A DNA stretch of 5,499 nucleotides, taken from an uncultured bacterium (GTDB taxonomy: Bacteria; Actinomycetota; Coriobacteriia; Coriobacteriales; Atopobiaceae). A program made the translations under genes and the position numbers. Location of the stretch: the NCBI GenBank assembly GCA_905214175.1, contig CAJMLD010000117.1, forward strand, positions 1 to 5,499. Reading direction: 5' to 3'. Position 1 is the first letter of the stretch. Each line of letters opens with the position of its first letter. The notes below the pieces were generated by a model. The model was not told where the DNA came from. It saw nothing but the letters and a program-made list of their open reading frames with translations, and searched no databases. Below, in pieces: positions 1 through 5,499 of this stretch.

Positions 1-186
1 GAAAGCGTATTGACCGATGGCTGCGGTTTCTACCGTGGCTTGTGGATGATGACGGGCGATGCCATGGGCGGTCCGTTTGTCAGCCGTACGTACCCGTTGC
101 AGCAGCCCGAGCGGAAAGGCAACTTGGTTTGCCGTCATATCGTCGTCGAGGGTTTTGTGTTCGCTCCGGGTAAAGCCAAGCGCAAT
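1..186 (+). CDS. Internal fragment of a DUF4837-like protein, foreign to the rest of the window
   Basis: Frame 1 is open from the first base. Its first 62 codons read like a real protein, including RGLWMMTGDAMGGPFVSRTY and, further on, VVEGFVFAPGKAKRN. I recognise this pattern (RGLW, GGPFVS, VEGFVYAP, KRN) as the C-terminal part of DUF4837 lipoproteins of Bacteroidota; the match is from memory. Both ends are missing. The frame stays open to a TGA at 412-414, but beyond about codon 62 it is only a shadow of pstA. Composition differs from the neighbours: all four leucines are TTG, third positions are about 69% G/C (43 of 62 by hand count), and GGT, CGT and TTT are common. It has no expected role in phosphate uptake. 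The function of DUF4837 is unknown to me. The protein-like character is fairly sure; the family name is less so. Confidence 0.55.
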
Positions 187-200
187 GCCTTCTTCTGCTC
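180..200. other. Junction between foreign fragment and pstA
   Basis: Protein-like sequence in frame 1 ends near 186. PstA-like sequence begins near 189 in frame 3, which carries a TAA at 171-173 and has no usable start codon before GTG 210. The switch of frame, family and codon use falls within about 20 bases, so two unrelated pieces of DNA appear to be joined here. The most likely cause is a chimeric assembly; a true deletion or rearrangement is the alternative. The exact breakpoint cannot be placed from one sequence. Confidence 0.6.
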
Positions 201-1007
201 GCCTCGCTCGTGGGCTTCATCCTCTTCAAGGGACTCGGAAAGGCCCTGTCACCGGGCTTCCTCACCACATCACCCCTTGCGGACGAGAACCCCGGCATCT
301 CCTCCGAGATCTTCGACTCGTTCTACATGCTCGTCATTACGCTCCTTATCAGCGTGCCCATCTCGCTGGGCGGAGCCATCTTCCTCGTGGAGTACGCGCC
401 CGACAACTGGGTGACCAAGGCCGCGAGCACCGCAATCGAGACGCTCTCGAGCCTTCCCTCGATCGTCGTTGGCATGTTTGGCTCGCTCTTCTTTGTGGTG
501 ACGCTCGGCTGGGGCATATCCATCCTCGCGGGAGCCATGGCCCTTACCATGTTCAACATCCCCATCCTCGTCCGCGTGATCCAGCAGGCGCTCCAGGACG
601 TCCCGCGTTCCCAGCGTGACGCCGCCCTTGCCATGGGCCTCACCCGCTGGGAGACCACGCGCCACGTACTGCTGCCGGCAGCCATGCCGGCCATCGTGAC
701 GGGCATCGTTATCTCCGCCGGCCGCGTGTTTGGCGAGGCGGCCGCCCTGATCTTCACCTCCGGCTCGGCCGCTGTGAACATCAACTTTGCGAGCGCCAAC
801 CTCTCGAGCCCGCGCAACCCCTGGAACATCTTCAGGCCCGCGGAGACACTGGCCGTCCACATCTGGAAGCTCAAGATGGAGCCCACCCCCGGCAACGACG
901 AGATCGTGTGGGGCACCGCAGCCGTCCTTATCATCTGCGTGCTGCTCTTCAACATCCTCGCTCGCGTCCTGGGCAAGGCGCTTGCCAAGAAGATGACGAG
1001 CGAATGA
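189..1007 (+). CDS. pstA: Phosphate ABC transporter permease PstA, 5'-truncated
   Basis: PstA is one of the two membrane subunits of the high-affinity phosphate importer PstSCAB and pairs with PstC to form the channel. Counting from GTG 210 as residue 1, hydrophobic segments lie near residues 39-60, 82-101, 102-122, 155-180 and 233-254. The cytoplasmic EAA loop that docks on PstB is at about 137-156 (DAALAMG, then LLP). The run LVGFILFKGLGKAL followed by GFLTT is typical of the end of the first PstA helix and the start of the external loop. The hydrophobic run extends upstream of GTG 210 (codons from 189 read LLLLAS), so GTG 210 lies inside the helix and is unlikely to be the real start. From GTG 210 the protein is 265 residues against about 280-300 usual, so the N-terminus seems lost at the junction. 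The TGA stop is followed closely by pstB. Confidence 0.9.
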   Translation, partial: LLLLASLVGFILFKGLGKALSPGFLTTSPLADENPGISSEIFDSFYMLVITLLISVPISLGGAIFLVEYAPDNWVTKAASTAIETLSSLPSIVVGMFGSLFFVVTLGWGISILAGAMALTMFNIPILVRVIQQALQDVPRSQRDAALAMGLTRWETTRHVLLPAAMPAIVTGIVISAGRVFGEAAALIFTSGSAAVNINFASANLSSPRNPWNIFRPAETLAVHIWKLKMEPTPGNDEIVWGTAAVLIICVLLFNILARVLGKALAKKMTSE

Positions 1008-1008
1008 C

Positions 1009-1013
1009 GGAGG
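1009..1013 (+). promoter_or_regulatory. Shine-Dalgarno site of the first pstB
   Basis: GGAGG lies 8 nt before ATG 1022, an ideal distance. It favours this start over the in-frame ATG 1004, which overlaps the pstA stop (ATGA) but has only a weak AAGAAG-like site before it. Both starts could be used; the difference is six residues. Confidence 0.65.
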
Positions 1014-1021
1014 ACGAGACA

Positions 1022-1807
1022 ATGACACCCACTCCGGGCGAGGGTAGCGCCCTCCTCTACACCAAGAACGTCACGGTCAAGTACGACTACACGCACGAGG
1101 CACTGCACCCAACGTCGCTCTCCTTTGACGCTGGCCAGGTGACCGCTCTTATCGGCCCCTCGGGTTGCGGCAAGTCTACCTACCTGCGCTGCCTCAACCT
1201 CATGAACCGCGAGATCCCGCGCTGCGTGGTGGAGGGCGAGATTAACTACCACGAACATGATGTGAACACCCCCGAGGAGAACCTCTTCGAACTGCGCAAG
1301 TCCATTGGCATGGTGTTCCAGCAGCCCACGCCATTCCGGAAGTCCATTCGCGAGAACATCCTCTTCGCGCCCAAGCGGCACGGCCGCATCAAGAATCGTG
1401 CGGAGGGCGACGAGCTGGTGGAGACCTCCCTGCGCCAGGCTGCCCTTTGGGATGAGGTGAAGGACAAGCTGGACCAGAGCGGCTTTGGCCTTTCTGGCGG
1501 CCAGCAGCAGCGTCTCTGCATCGCGCGCACGCTTGCCATGAAGCCGGACGTCGTGCTCTTCGACGAGCCGTGCTCGGCACTCGACCCCATCTCCACGTAC
1601 TCCATCGAGGAGACAATCAGGTCCATCGCCTCCTCGGGCATCTGCTGCATCATCGTGACGCACAACATGGAGCAAGCCACCCGCGTCTCAGACCGCACCG
1701 CGTTCTTCTATGTTGGCACCATGGTCGAGACGGGGACGACCAAGCAGATCTTCTCGTCACCCAATGACCAGCGGCTTGCCGACTACCTGTCCGGACGCTT
1801 TGGTTAA
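1022..1807 (+). CDS. pstB: Phosphate ABC transporter ATPase PstB, first copy
   Basis: This is the cytoplasmic ATPase that powers phosphate import through PstC/PstA. Counted from ATG 1022 (261 residues), all ABC ATPase motifs are present: Walker A GPSGCGKST at 45-53, Q-loop Q100, signature LSGGQQQR at 157-164, Walker B with D181 and E182, D-loop SALD at 185-188 and switch H214. DEPCSALDPIS, VTHNMEQA and the C-terminal YLSGRFG are PstB hallmarks. The region after the Q-loop (PFRKSIRENI, then a basic KRHGRIKNR stretch) departs from the usual PFPMSI, and the 70-90 segment is also divergent, so this copy is the less canonical of the two. Start 1022 is chosen for its strong ribosome site; ATG 1004 is the alternative. 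The stop TAA shares its last A with the ATG of the next pstB, which suggests translational coupling. Confidence 0.93.
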   Translation: MTPTPGEGSALLYTKNVTVKYDYTHEALHPTSLSFDAGQVTALIGPSGCGKSTYLRCLNLMNREIPRCVVEGEINYHEHDVNTPEENLFELRKSIGMVFQQPTPFRKSIRENILFAPKRHGRIKNRAEGDELVETSLRQAALWDEVKDKLDQSGFGLSGGQQQRLCIARTLAMKPDVVLFDEPCSALDPISTYSIEETIRSIASSGICCIIVTHNMEQATRVSDRTAFFYVGTMVETGTTKQIFSSPNDQRLADYLSGRFG

Positions 1808-2613
1808 TGGAGCTGATGATGGAGAAAGAGTTCACGCAAACGGAGCACAGGAGCGTGGCGGACGTCTCTCCCGTCATCTCCGTGAAGCACTTCAACCTCT
1901 GGTACACAGACTTCCAGGCGCTCAAGGACGTCTCGCTGGATATCCCCGAGCACCGAGCTACGGCCTTCATTGGGCCTTCGGGCTGTGGCAAGTCGACGCT
2001 CCTGCGCACGTTCAACCGCATGTGCGACTTTGTTGAGGGCGTCCGCGCCGAGGGCCTGGTCGAGTTCAAGGGCACCGACATCTTCAAGACCGACCCCAAC
2101 GCGCTTCGCGTGCATGTGGGCATGGTGTTCCAGCACCCCAACCCGTTCCCTATGAGCATCCGCGAGAACATCCTGTACGGTCCCGCGCGCATGAAGCGTC
2201 TCTCGCGCGACGAGGCTGATCAGATCGTGGAGCGCTGTCTCACTCGCGCCGCCCTCTGGGATGAGGTCAAGGACAAGCTCAACCAGAGTGGACTTGGCCT
2301 TTCCGGCGGCCAGCAGCAGCGCCTCTGCATTGCACGCGCCCTGGCGACGAGCCCCGACGTCCTCCTCATGGACGAGCCCACGAGTGCCCTCGACCCCATC
2401 TCAACCTCGATGGTGGAGGAGCTCATGGTCGAGCTCTCGCGTGACCATACCGTCGTCGTGGTTACCCACAACATGCAGCAGGCAACGCGCGTGGCCGACA
2501 AGACCGCTTTCTTCTACCTCGGACAGCTCATTGAGGAGGCTCCTACGGCAGAGCTCTTCTCGAACCCGCGCGAGACCCGTACCCAGGAATACCTCTCAGG
2601 GAGGTTTAGCTAA
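1807..2613 (+). CDS. pstB: Phosphate ABC transporter ATPase PstB, second copy
   Basis: This is a second PstB ATPase, 268 residues from ATG 1807. Walker A GPSGCGKST is at 56-64, Q-loop Q109, signature LSGGQQQR at 165-172, Walker B with D189 and E190, and switch H221. The sequence is close to textbook PstB: FNRMCD, then PNPFPMSIRENILYG, DEPTSALDPIST, VVVVTHNMQQATRVADKTAFF and a terminal YLSGRFS. It shares long stretches with the upstream copy, notably ALWDEVKDKL through the signature. Tandem pstB genes are known elsewhere, for example in Bacillus subtilis; whether these form heterodimers or alternative homodimers is not visible. The start is uncertain: ATG 1807 overlaps the previous stop as TAATG, but GGAG at 1809-1812 sits 6 nt before ATG 1819, so the protein may begin at 1816 or 1819. 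Its TAA stop overlaps the phoU start in the same way. Confidence 0.95.
   Translation: MELMMEKEFTQTEHRSVADVSPVISVKHFNLWYTDFQALKDVSLDIPEHRATAFIGPSGCGKSTLLRTFNRMCDFVEGVRAEGLVEFKGTDIFKTDPNALRVHVGMVFQHPNPFPMSIRENILYGPARMKRLSRDEADQIVERCLTRAALWDEVKDKLNQSGLGLSGGQQQRLCIARALATSPDVLLMDEPTSALDPISTSMVEELMVELSRDHTVVVVTHNMQQATRVADKTAFFYLGQLIEEAPTAELFSNPRETRTQEYLSGRFS
2598..2604 (+). promoter_or_regulatory. Shine-Dalgarno site of phoU
   Basis: AGGGAGG lies 8 nt before ATG 2613, inside the last codons of the second pstB. This near-perfect site at ideal spacing fixes the phoU start even though that ATG overlaps the upstream TAA stop. Confidence 0.75.
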
Positions 2614-3302
2614 TGACCATCCAGACTCGCTCCAAGCTCACCTCGCAGCTCAAAGACATCGAGGACCTTCTCGTCCGCTTTAGGGACAAGTGCTCGGCGG
2701 ACATTCGCGCGACCGGCCTTGCAGCCACTGGCGACAAGGGCGCGCAGGAGGGTCTCGTGCGCGGCCGCAAGGCGGAGGACCGCCTGCGCAACTCGATCGA
2801 GTCCTCGTGCCTCGACGTCCTGCTTCTGCAGCAGCCCCTCATTGGCGATGACATGCGCTTTGTCACCGGGTCCTTCAGAATCGTCTCCGACCTTTCTCAC
2901 ATCGACGGCATGACCCGCGACGCGAGCTTCCTGGCAGCGGAGGTGCCCGAGAAGGCCACGTCCAAGTTCACCGACGAGTTCACCGAGATGGCCGAGGCGA
3001 CGGCGAAGATGGTCGAGAAGGCCGTGAACGCCTTCTGCAACTCCGACGTCAACGCTGCGCAGGAGGTCATCCAGCAGGACGCCGAGGTGAACATCATCTA
3101 CGGCGACGTGACGGATAAGCTCGTGCAGCAGATTCGCGAGGGCAAGTCCTCTGCCCGCTACCTGCCCGAGGTGCTCATGGTTGCCAAGTACTTCGAGCGC
3201 ATTGGCGACCTTGCCAAGCGCATTGCCTCGTGGGCCATCTTCCGCGTGACTGGCGAGCACGTGACCGAGAAGGGCGTCGACCCCATCCCGACCGACGACT
3301 AA
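2613..3302 (+). CDS. phoU: Phosphate signalling protein PhoU
   Basis: PhoU is a cytoplasmic helical protein that links the Pst transporter to the PhoR-type kinase and keeps phosphate signalling off when phosphate is plentiful. At 229 residues it has normal family length and the expected two-repeat layout. The first repeat contains LLLQQPLIGDDMRFVTGSFR at about 70-89. The second contains EVLMVAKYFERIGDLAKRIA at about 186-205, followed by the typical W-x-I-F-x-V-T-G-E ending. The second repeat has the family's metal-binding E-R-I-G-D pattern (E196, D199/D-L-A-K). The equivalent place in the first repeat reads DLSHIDGMTRD (93-103), where DLERIGDH would be expected, so the glutamate is replaced by serine and the aspartate is shifted. 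The start is set by a strong ribosome site, and TAATG overlap with pstB suggests coupled translation. The acidic tail PIPTDD is unremarkable. Confidence 0.93.
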   Translation: MTIQTRSKLTSQLKDIEDLLVRFRDKCSADIRATGLAATGDKGAQEGLVRGRKAEDRLRNSIESSCLDVLLLQQPLIGDDMRFVTGSFRIVSDLSHIDGMTRDASFLAAEVPEKATSKFTDEFTEMAEATAKMVEKAVNAFCNSDVNAAQEVIQQDAEVNIIYGDVTDKLVQQIREGKSSARYLPEVLMVAKYFERIGDLAKRIASWAIFRVTGEHVTEKGVDPIPTDD

Positions 3303-3303
3303 A

Positions 3304-3326
3304 CTCGTTGTTTGAAGGAACAAGAG
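3304..3326 (+). other. Small imperfect hairpin between phoU and the regulator gene
   Basis: In the 42-nt gap after phoU, CTC and TTGTT (3304-3306, 3308-3312) can pair with AACAA and GAG (3319-3326). One G is bulged and the loop is TGAAGG. There is no U-run behind it, so it is not a convincing terminator, and read-through into the regulator gene is expected. It could be chance. Confidence 0.25.
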
Positions 3327-3344
3327 AAGGGACGGATTAAGACG

Positions 3345-4052
3345 ATGCCAGAGAAGGCGGCACCGGTCTCGGGCGTGGTGTACTACGTCGAGGACGATAA
3401 GAACATTCGCGAACTCACAATTTATGCTTTGCGCCAAGCAGGCCTTGACGCCTTCGGCTGTAGTGATGATGCGGAATTCAGGCGCATGTGCGCCGAGAGG
3501 AGGCCAGACGTCGTTCTTCTCGACATCATGCTTCCCGATGCCGATGGCCTCGACATCCTGGCTCGCGTGCGCCATACGCCGGGGCTCTCCCGCGTTCCGG
3601 TGATGATGCTCACCGCCAAGGACTCAGAGCTCGACAAGGTGCGGGCTCTTGATGGCGGCGCCGACGACTACCTTTCCAAGCCCTTCGGCATGATGGAACT
3701 TGTGAGCCGCACGCGTGCGCTGCTCAGGCGCGCGGGCCGTGCCTCGGACATGCCCGAGCGCAAGGCGCTCTCCGTCGAGAACCTTACGCTCTGGCCGGAT
3801 CGCCGTGAGGCAACCATCGACGGAAAGTCCCTTTCGCTTACCATGCGCGAGTTTGACCTGCTCGAGTTTCTCATGAGAAGTCCCGGTGTCGTCTTCTCTC
3901 GCGAGACGCTGCTCCAGCGTGTCTGGGGCTGGGACTTTGACGGAGGATCGCGTACGGTTGACGTCCACGTGCAGCAGATTCGTGCCAAGCTCGGTGACTC
4001 TTCGGACCTCATCGAGACCGTTCGCGGTGTTGGCTACCGTATGCGCGGGTAG
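3345..4052 (+). CDS. OmpR/PhoB-family response regulator of the phosphate response
   Basis: This is a two-component DNA-binding regulator of 235 residues, the normal length for the family. The receiver domain spans about 10-125: acidic pocket E16-D17-D18, phospho-acceptor D60 in VVLLDIMLPDADG, switch T90 in MLTAKD, Y109 and invariant K112 in DDYLSKPF. A winged-helix domain follows at about 140-234 with LTMREFDLLEFL, a VWGWDF turn, SRTVDVHVQQIRAKLG for the recognition helix and the closing IETVRGVGYRMRG. Its place between phoU and a PhoR-type kinase makes it the likely PhoB/PhoP/RegX3 counterpart, so pst and other phosphate genes are its likely targets; that is inference from context. ATG 3345 is chosen because the receiver fold starts about ten residues in. 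The nearest ribosome-site candidate, GAAGGGA at 3326-3332, is rather far away, and TTG 3312 is a possible earlier start. Confidence 0.9.
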   Translation: MPEKAAPVSGVVYYVEDDKNIRELTIYALRQAGLDAFGCSDDAEFRRMCAERRPDVVLLDIMLPDADGLDILARVRHTPGLSRVPVMMLTAKDSELDKVRALDGGADDYLSKPFGMMELVSRTRALLRRAGRASDMPERKALSVENLTLWPDRREATIDGKSLSLTMREFDLLEFLMRSPGVVFSRETLLQRVWGWDFDGGSRTVDVHVQQIRAKLGDSSDLIETVRGVGYRMRG

Positions 4053-4061
4053 GCGACGCAC

Positions 4062-5465
4062 GTGGGTGAGAAGGAATCCGGTACCGCACGAGGGCAGCGG
4101 TCACTGAGAAGGGGCGTCTTCGTTTCGTTTGCGGTCTCGTGCTCTGTGGTTGCCCTCGCGGTGCTCGTGGCACTCTCTGTGTTCTACCAGTCCGCGACGC
4201 TTGATGACGCGAGGGGCATGCTCTCGCGCGAGTGCGCGGTGGTTGCCACAGCTGTCGATGATGCGGGTAGTTCGGCAGGGGAGATTGACGCGCTCTCGTC
4301 CATGGACTTTGGCGAGGAGCGCGTGACGCTCGTTGCTCCCGACGGTTCGGTGCTCTATGACTCCCAGGTCGATGCCGCCTCGCTCGAGAACCATGCGGAC
4401 CGGCCCGAGATCTCCGAGGCATACCAGACCGGCGAGGGTGAGTCCGACAGGGACTCTGACACCCTGGGATACGTGAGCCTCTACCATGCGCGGCGCCTTC
4501 CCACCGGCGACGTCGTGCGTCTGGGGCTTGACCGTTCCAGCGTGGGTCGCATCGTGGGCCAGGACCTGGTACTTATTGCGATTGTGGTGGTGTGCCTGGT
4601 TGTTGTCGCGTGGTTTGTCTCCCGTGTCATAGCAAGCCGGCTGGTCAAGCCCATCTTGGAGATTGACCCGGAGTCCGATGACGCGAAGGCACCCTATGTG
4701 GAGCTGGAGCCCCTGGTCTCGCGGCTCAACGAGCAGCACCACGACCTTCTCGAGCGCATGGACCAGGTTCAGAGCGCCGATGACATGCGCCGGGAGTTCA
4801 CCGCAAATGTGACGCATGAGCTCAAGACCCCCATTGCTGCGATCTCCGGCGCCTCCGAGCTTATCCGTGACGGCATTGTGCGCCCCGAGGACATTCCCAA
4901 CTTCGCGGGCCGCATCTACGACGACGCCCAGCGCCTCTCTGCCCTGGTGAGCGACATCCTTACGCTCTCGAAGCTCGACGAGACGGAACGAACCCGGGAC
5001 AGGCAGCTCTTTGGGAGCGTTGAGCCCATCGACCTGCTCTCCGTTGCCACTGACGTATGCCAGCGCTACGAGCAGCGTGCCCGCGAGGCCGGCGTGAAGC
5101 TCAAGCTCGATGGCGTCTCGACTACCATTAGGGGCAACGCGCGCCTGCTTGACGAGCTGGTTGGCAACCTCGTCTCCAATGCCATTCGCTACAACCGCAA
5201 GGGCGGCAGCGTCTTTGTGTGGGTGCTGCCGCAGGATGGTAAGCCCTGCGTTCGCGTGAGCGATACGGGCATAGGCATTCCCGAGGAGGACCAGGCCAAG
5301 GTCTTCGAGCGCTTCTATCGCGTGGACAAGGGCCGCAGCCGGGAGCGGGGTGGTACCGGTCTGGGGCTTGCCATCGTGAAGCACGCTGCCGCCTTCCATG
5401 ACGCGACGATTGACCTCAAGAGCGAGCTAGGCAAGGGCACCCAGATCACCGTGACGTTCCCGTGA
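4062..5465 (+). CDS. PhoR-type sensor histidine kinase
   Basis: This membrane sensor kinase of 467 residues is the likely partner of the regulator 9 nt upstream. It has a short basic N-terminus, TM1 at about 18-41, an extracellular region of about 125 residues, and TM2 at about 169-190. The extracellular part contains VTLVAPDGSVLYDS and ENHADRPEI, typical of PhoR-like sensor domains. The H-box FTANVTHELKTP carries phospho-acceptor H252. The ATPase domain has N-box N369/N373, G1 DTGIGIP from D401, F-box FERFYR from F415 and G2 GGTGLGL at 430-436, so it looks fully active. Between TM2 and the H-box only about 55 residues remain. They begin LVKPI like a HAMP domain but are short and acidic, and there is no PAS domain. 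GTG 4062 is chosen because it is the first start after the regulator stop and precedes TM1; AGG at 4051-4053 is a weak ribosome site. The stop TGA is the first three bases of a palindrome. Confidence 0.9.
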   Translation: MGEKESGTARGQRSLRRGVFVSFAVSCSVVALAVLVALSVFYQSATLDDARGMLSRECAVVATAVDDAGSSAGEIDALSSMDFGEERVTLVAPDGSVLYDSQVDAASLENHADRPEISEAYQTGEGESDRDSDTLGYVSLYHARRLPTGDVVRLGLDRSSVGRIVGQDLVLIAIVVVCLVVVAWFVSRVIASRLVKPILEIDPESDDAKAPYVELEPLVSRLNEQHHDLLERMDQVQSADDMRREFTANVTHELKTPIAAISGASELIRDGIVRPEDIPNFAGRIYDDAQRLSALVSDILTLSKLDETERTRDRQLFGSVEPIDLLSVATDVCQRYEQRAREAGVKLKLDGVSTTIRGNARLLDELVGNLVSNAIRYNRKGGSVFVWVLPQDGKPCVRVSDTGIGIPEEDQAKVFERFYRVDKGRSRERGGTGLGLAIVKHAAAFHDATIDLKSELGKGTQITVTFP

Positions 5466-5491
5466 GACAAAGGGACAGTCCCTTTGTCTCA
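5463..5491. repeat. Perfect 29-nt palindrome overlapping the kinase stop codon
   Basis: The arms TGAGACAAAGGGAC and GTCCCTTTGTCTCA are exact reverse complements around a single central A. As RNA this would fold into a 13-bp stem with a CAG loop. The kinase stop TGA forms its first three bases. The 3' flank is ATTAAGAGG-like with no U-run, so a classic intrinsic terminator is not supported, although the stem could still stabilise or end the transcript. I recall very similar GACAAAGGGAC palindromes scattered through Coriobacteriia genomes, which would make it a REP-like dispersed element; that needs a search. Confidence 0.8.
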
Positions 5492-5499
5492 TTAAGAGG

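Noticed and set aside
59..619. Plus-strand frame 2 ORF across the junction and pstA
   Set aside because: It spans the foreign fragment and pstA out of frame with both, with low-complexity Arg/His/Pro-rich translation.
672..681. 10-bp palindrome CTGCCGGCAG inside pstA
   Set aside because: It encodes conserved Leu-Pro-Ala residues of the EAA loop; short palindromes like this arise by chance in GC-rich coding DNA.
323..1675. Long minus-strand open frame (450 codons) opposite pstA and pstB, plus another at 270-1028
   Set aside because: They lie opposite well-supported genes; long antisense frames are expected in high-GC DNA. The translations show no recognisable domain and are rich in Arg, Ala and His.
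3303..3344. Possible separate promoter for the regulator-kinase pair
   Set aside because: TTGTTT at 3308 resembles a -35 box, but there is no acceptable -10 box at the right distance and no visible Pho-box direct repeat.
4101..5399. Minus-strand open frame of 432 codons opposite the histidine kinase, and one of 321 codons at 2610-3575
   Set aside because: These are shadows of strongly supported + strand genes; the second crosses two genes and their gap, and neither shows protein-family motifs.
5463..5499. Classic intrinsic terminator at the end of the kinase gene
   Set aside because: The stem is strong, but the following bases ATTAAGAGG lack a U-run, so I report it as a palindromic repeat instead.

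Overview
The window is most of a phosphate-starvation (Pho) locus. All intact genes are on the + strand and tightly packed: pstA (5' end missing), two tandem pstB ATPase genes, phoU, an OmpR/PhoB-type response regulator and a PhoR-type sensor histidine kinase. GC content is high and third codon positions are strongly G/C. The order pstA-pstB-pstB-phoU-regulator-kinase, with duplicated pstB, resembles Gram-positive loci. Together with the style of the proteins and the repeat at the right end, this suggests a high-GC actinobacterium of the Coriobacteriia (Olsenella/Atopobium/Collinsella type). That placement is inference from memory, not from a search.

Layout. Positions 1-186 hold a piece of an unrelated protein, read in a different frame from pstA and with different codon use. 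It resembles Bacteroidota DUF4837 lipoproteins, and I think it was joined to the Pho locus at about position 187, most likely by assembly. Positions 189-1007 are pstA from within its first membrane helix to its stop. Positions 1022-1807 and 1807-2613 are the two pstB genes, 2613-3302 is phoU, 3345-4052 is the response regulator and 4062-5465 is the histidine kinase. A perfect 29-nt palindrome (5463-5491) begins at the kinase stop codon and almost reaches the window end. No gap between genes exceeds 42 nt. The expected upstream pstS, pstC and operon promoter are not in the window.

How the genes work together. PstA (with PstC, not seen) forms the membrane channel of the high-affinity phosphate ABC importer and the PstB proteins drive it with ATP. 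PhoU links the state of the transporter to the kinase. The kinase phosphorylates the regulator, which in this family activates pst/pho genes when phosphate is scarce. Having transporter and regulators in one apparent transcription unit suggests positive autoregulation.

I did not find an undescribed system here. The points that merit a second look are the left-end junction, the palindrome at the kinase stop codon, the altered first metal-binding motif of PhoU, and the divergence between the two PstB copies.
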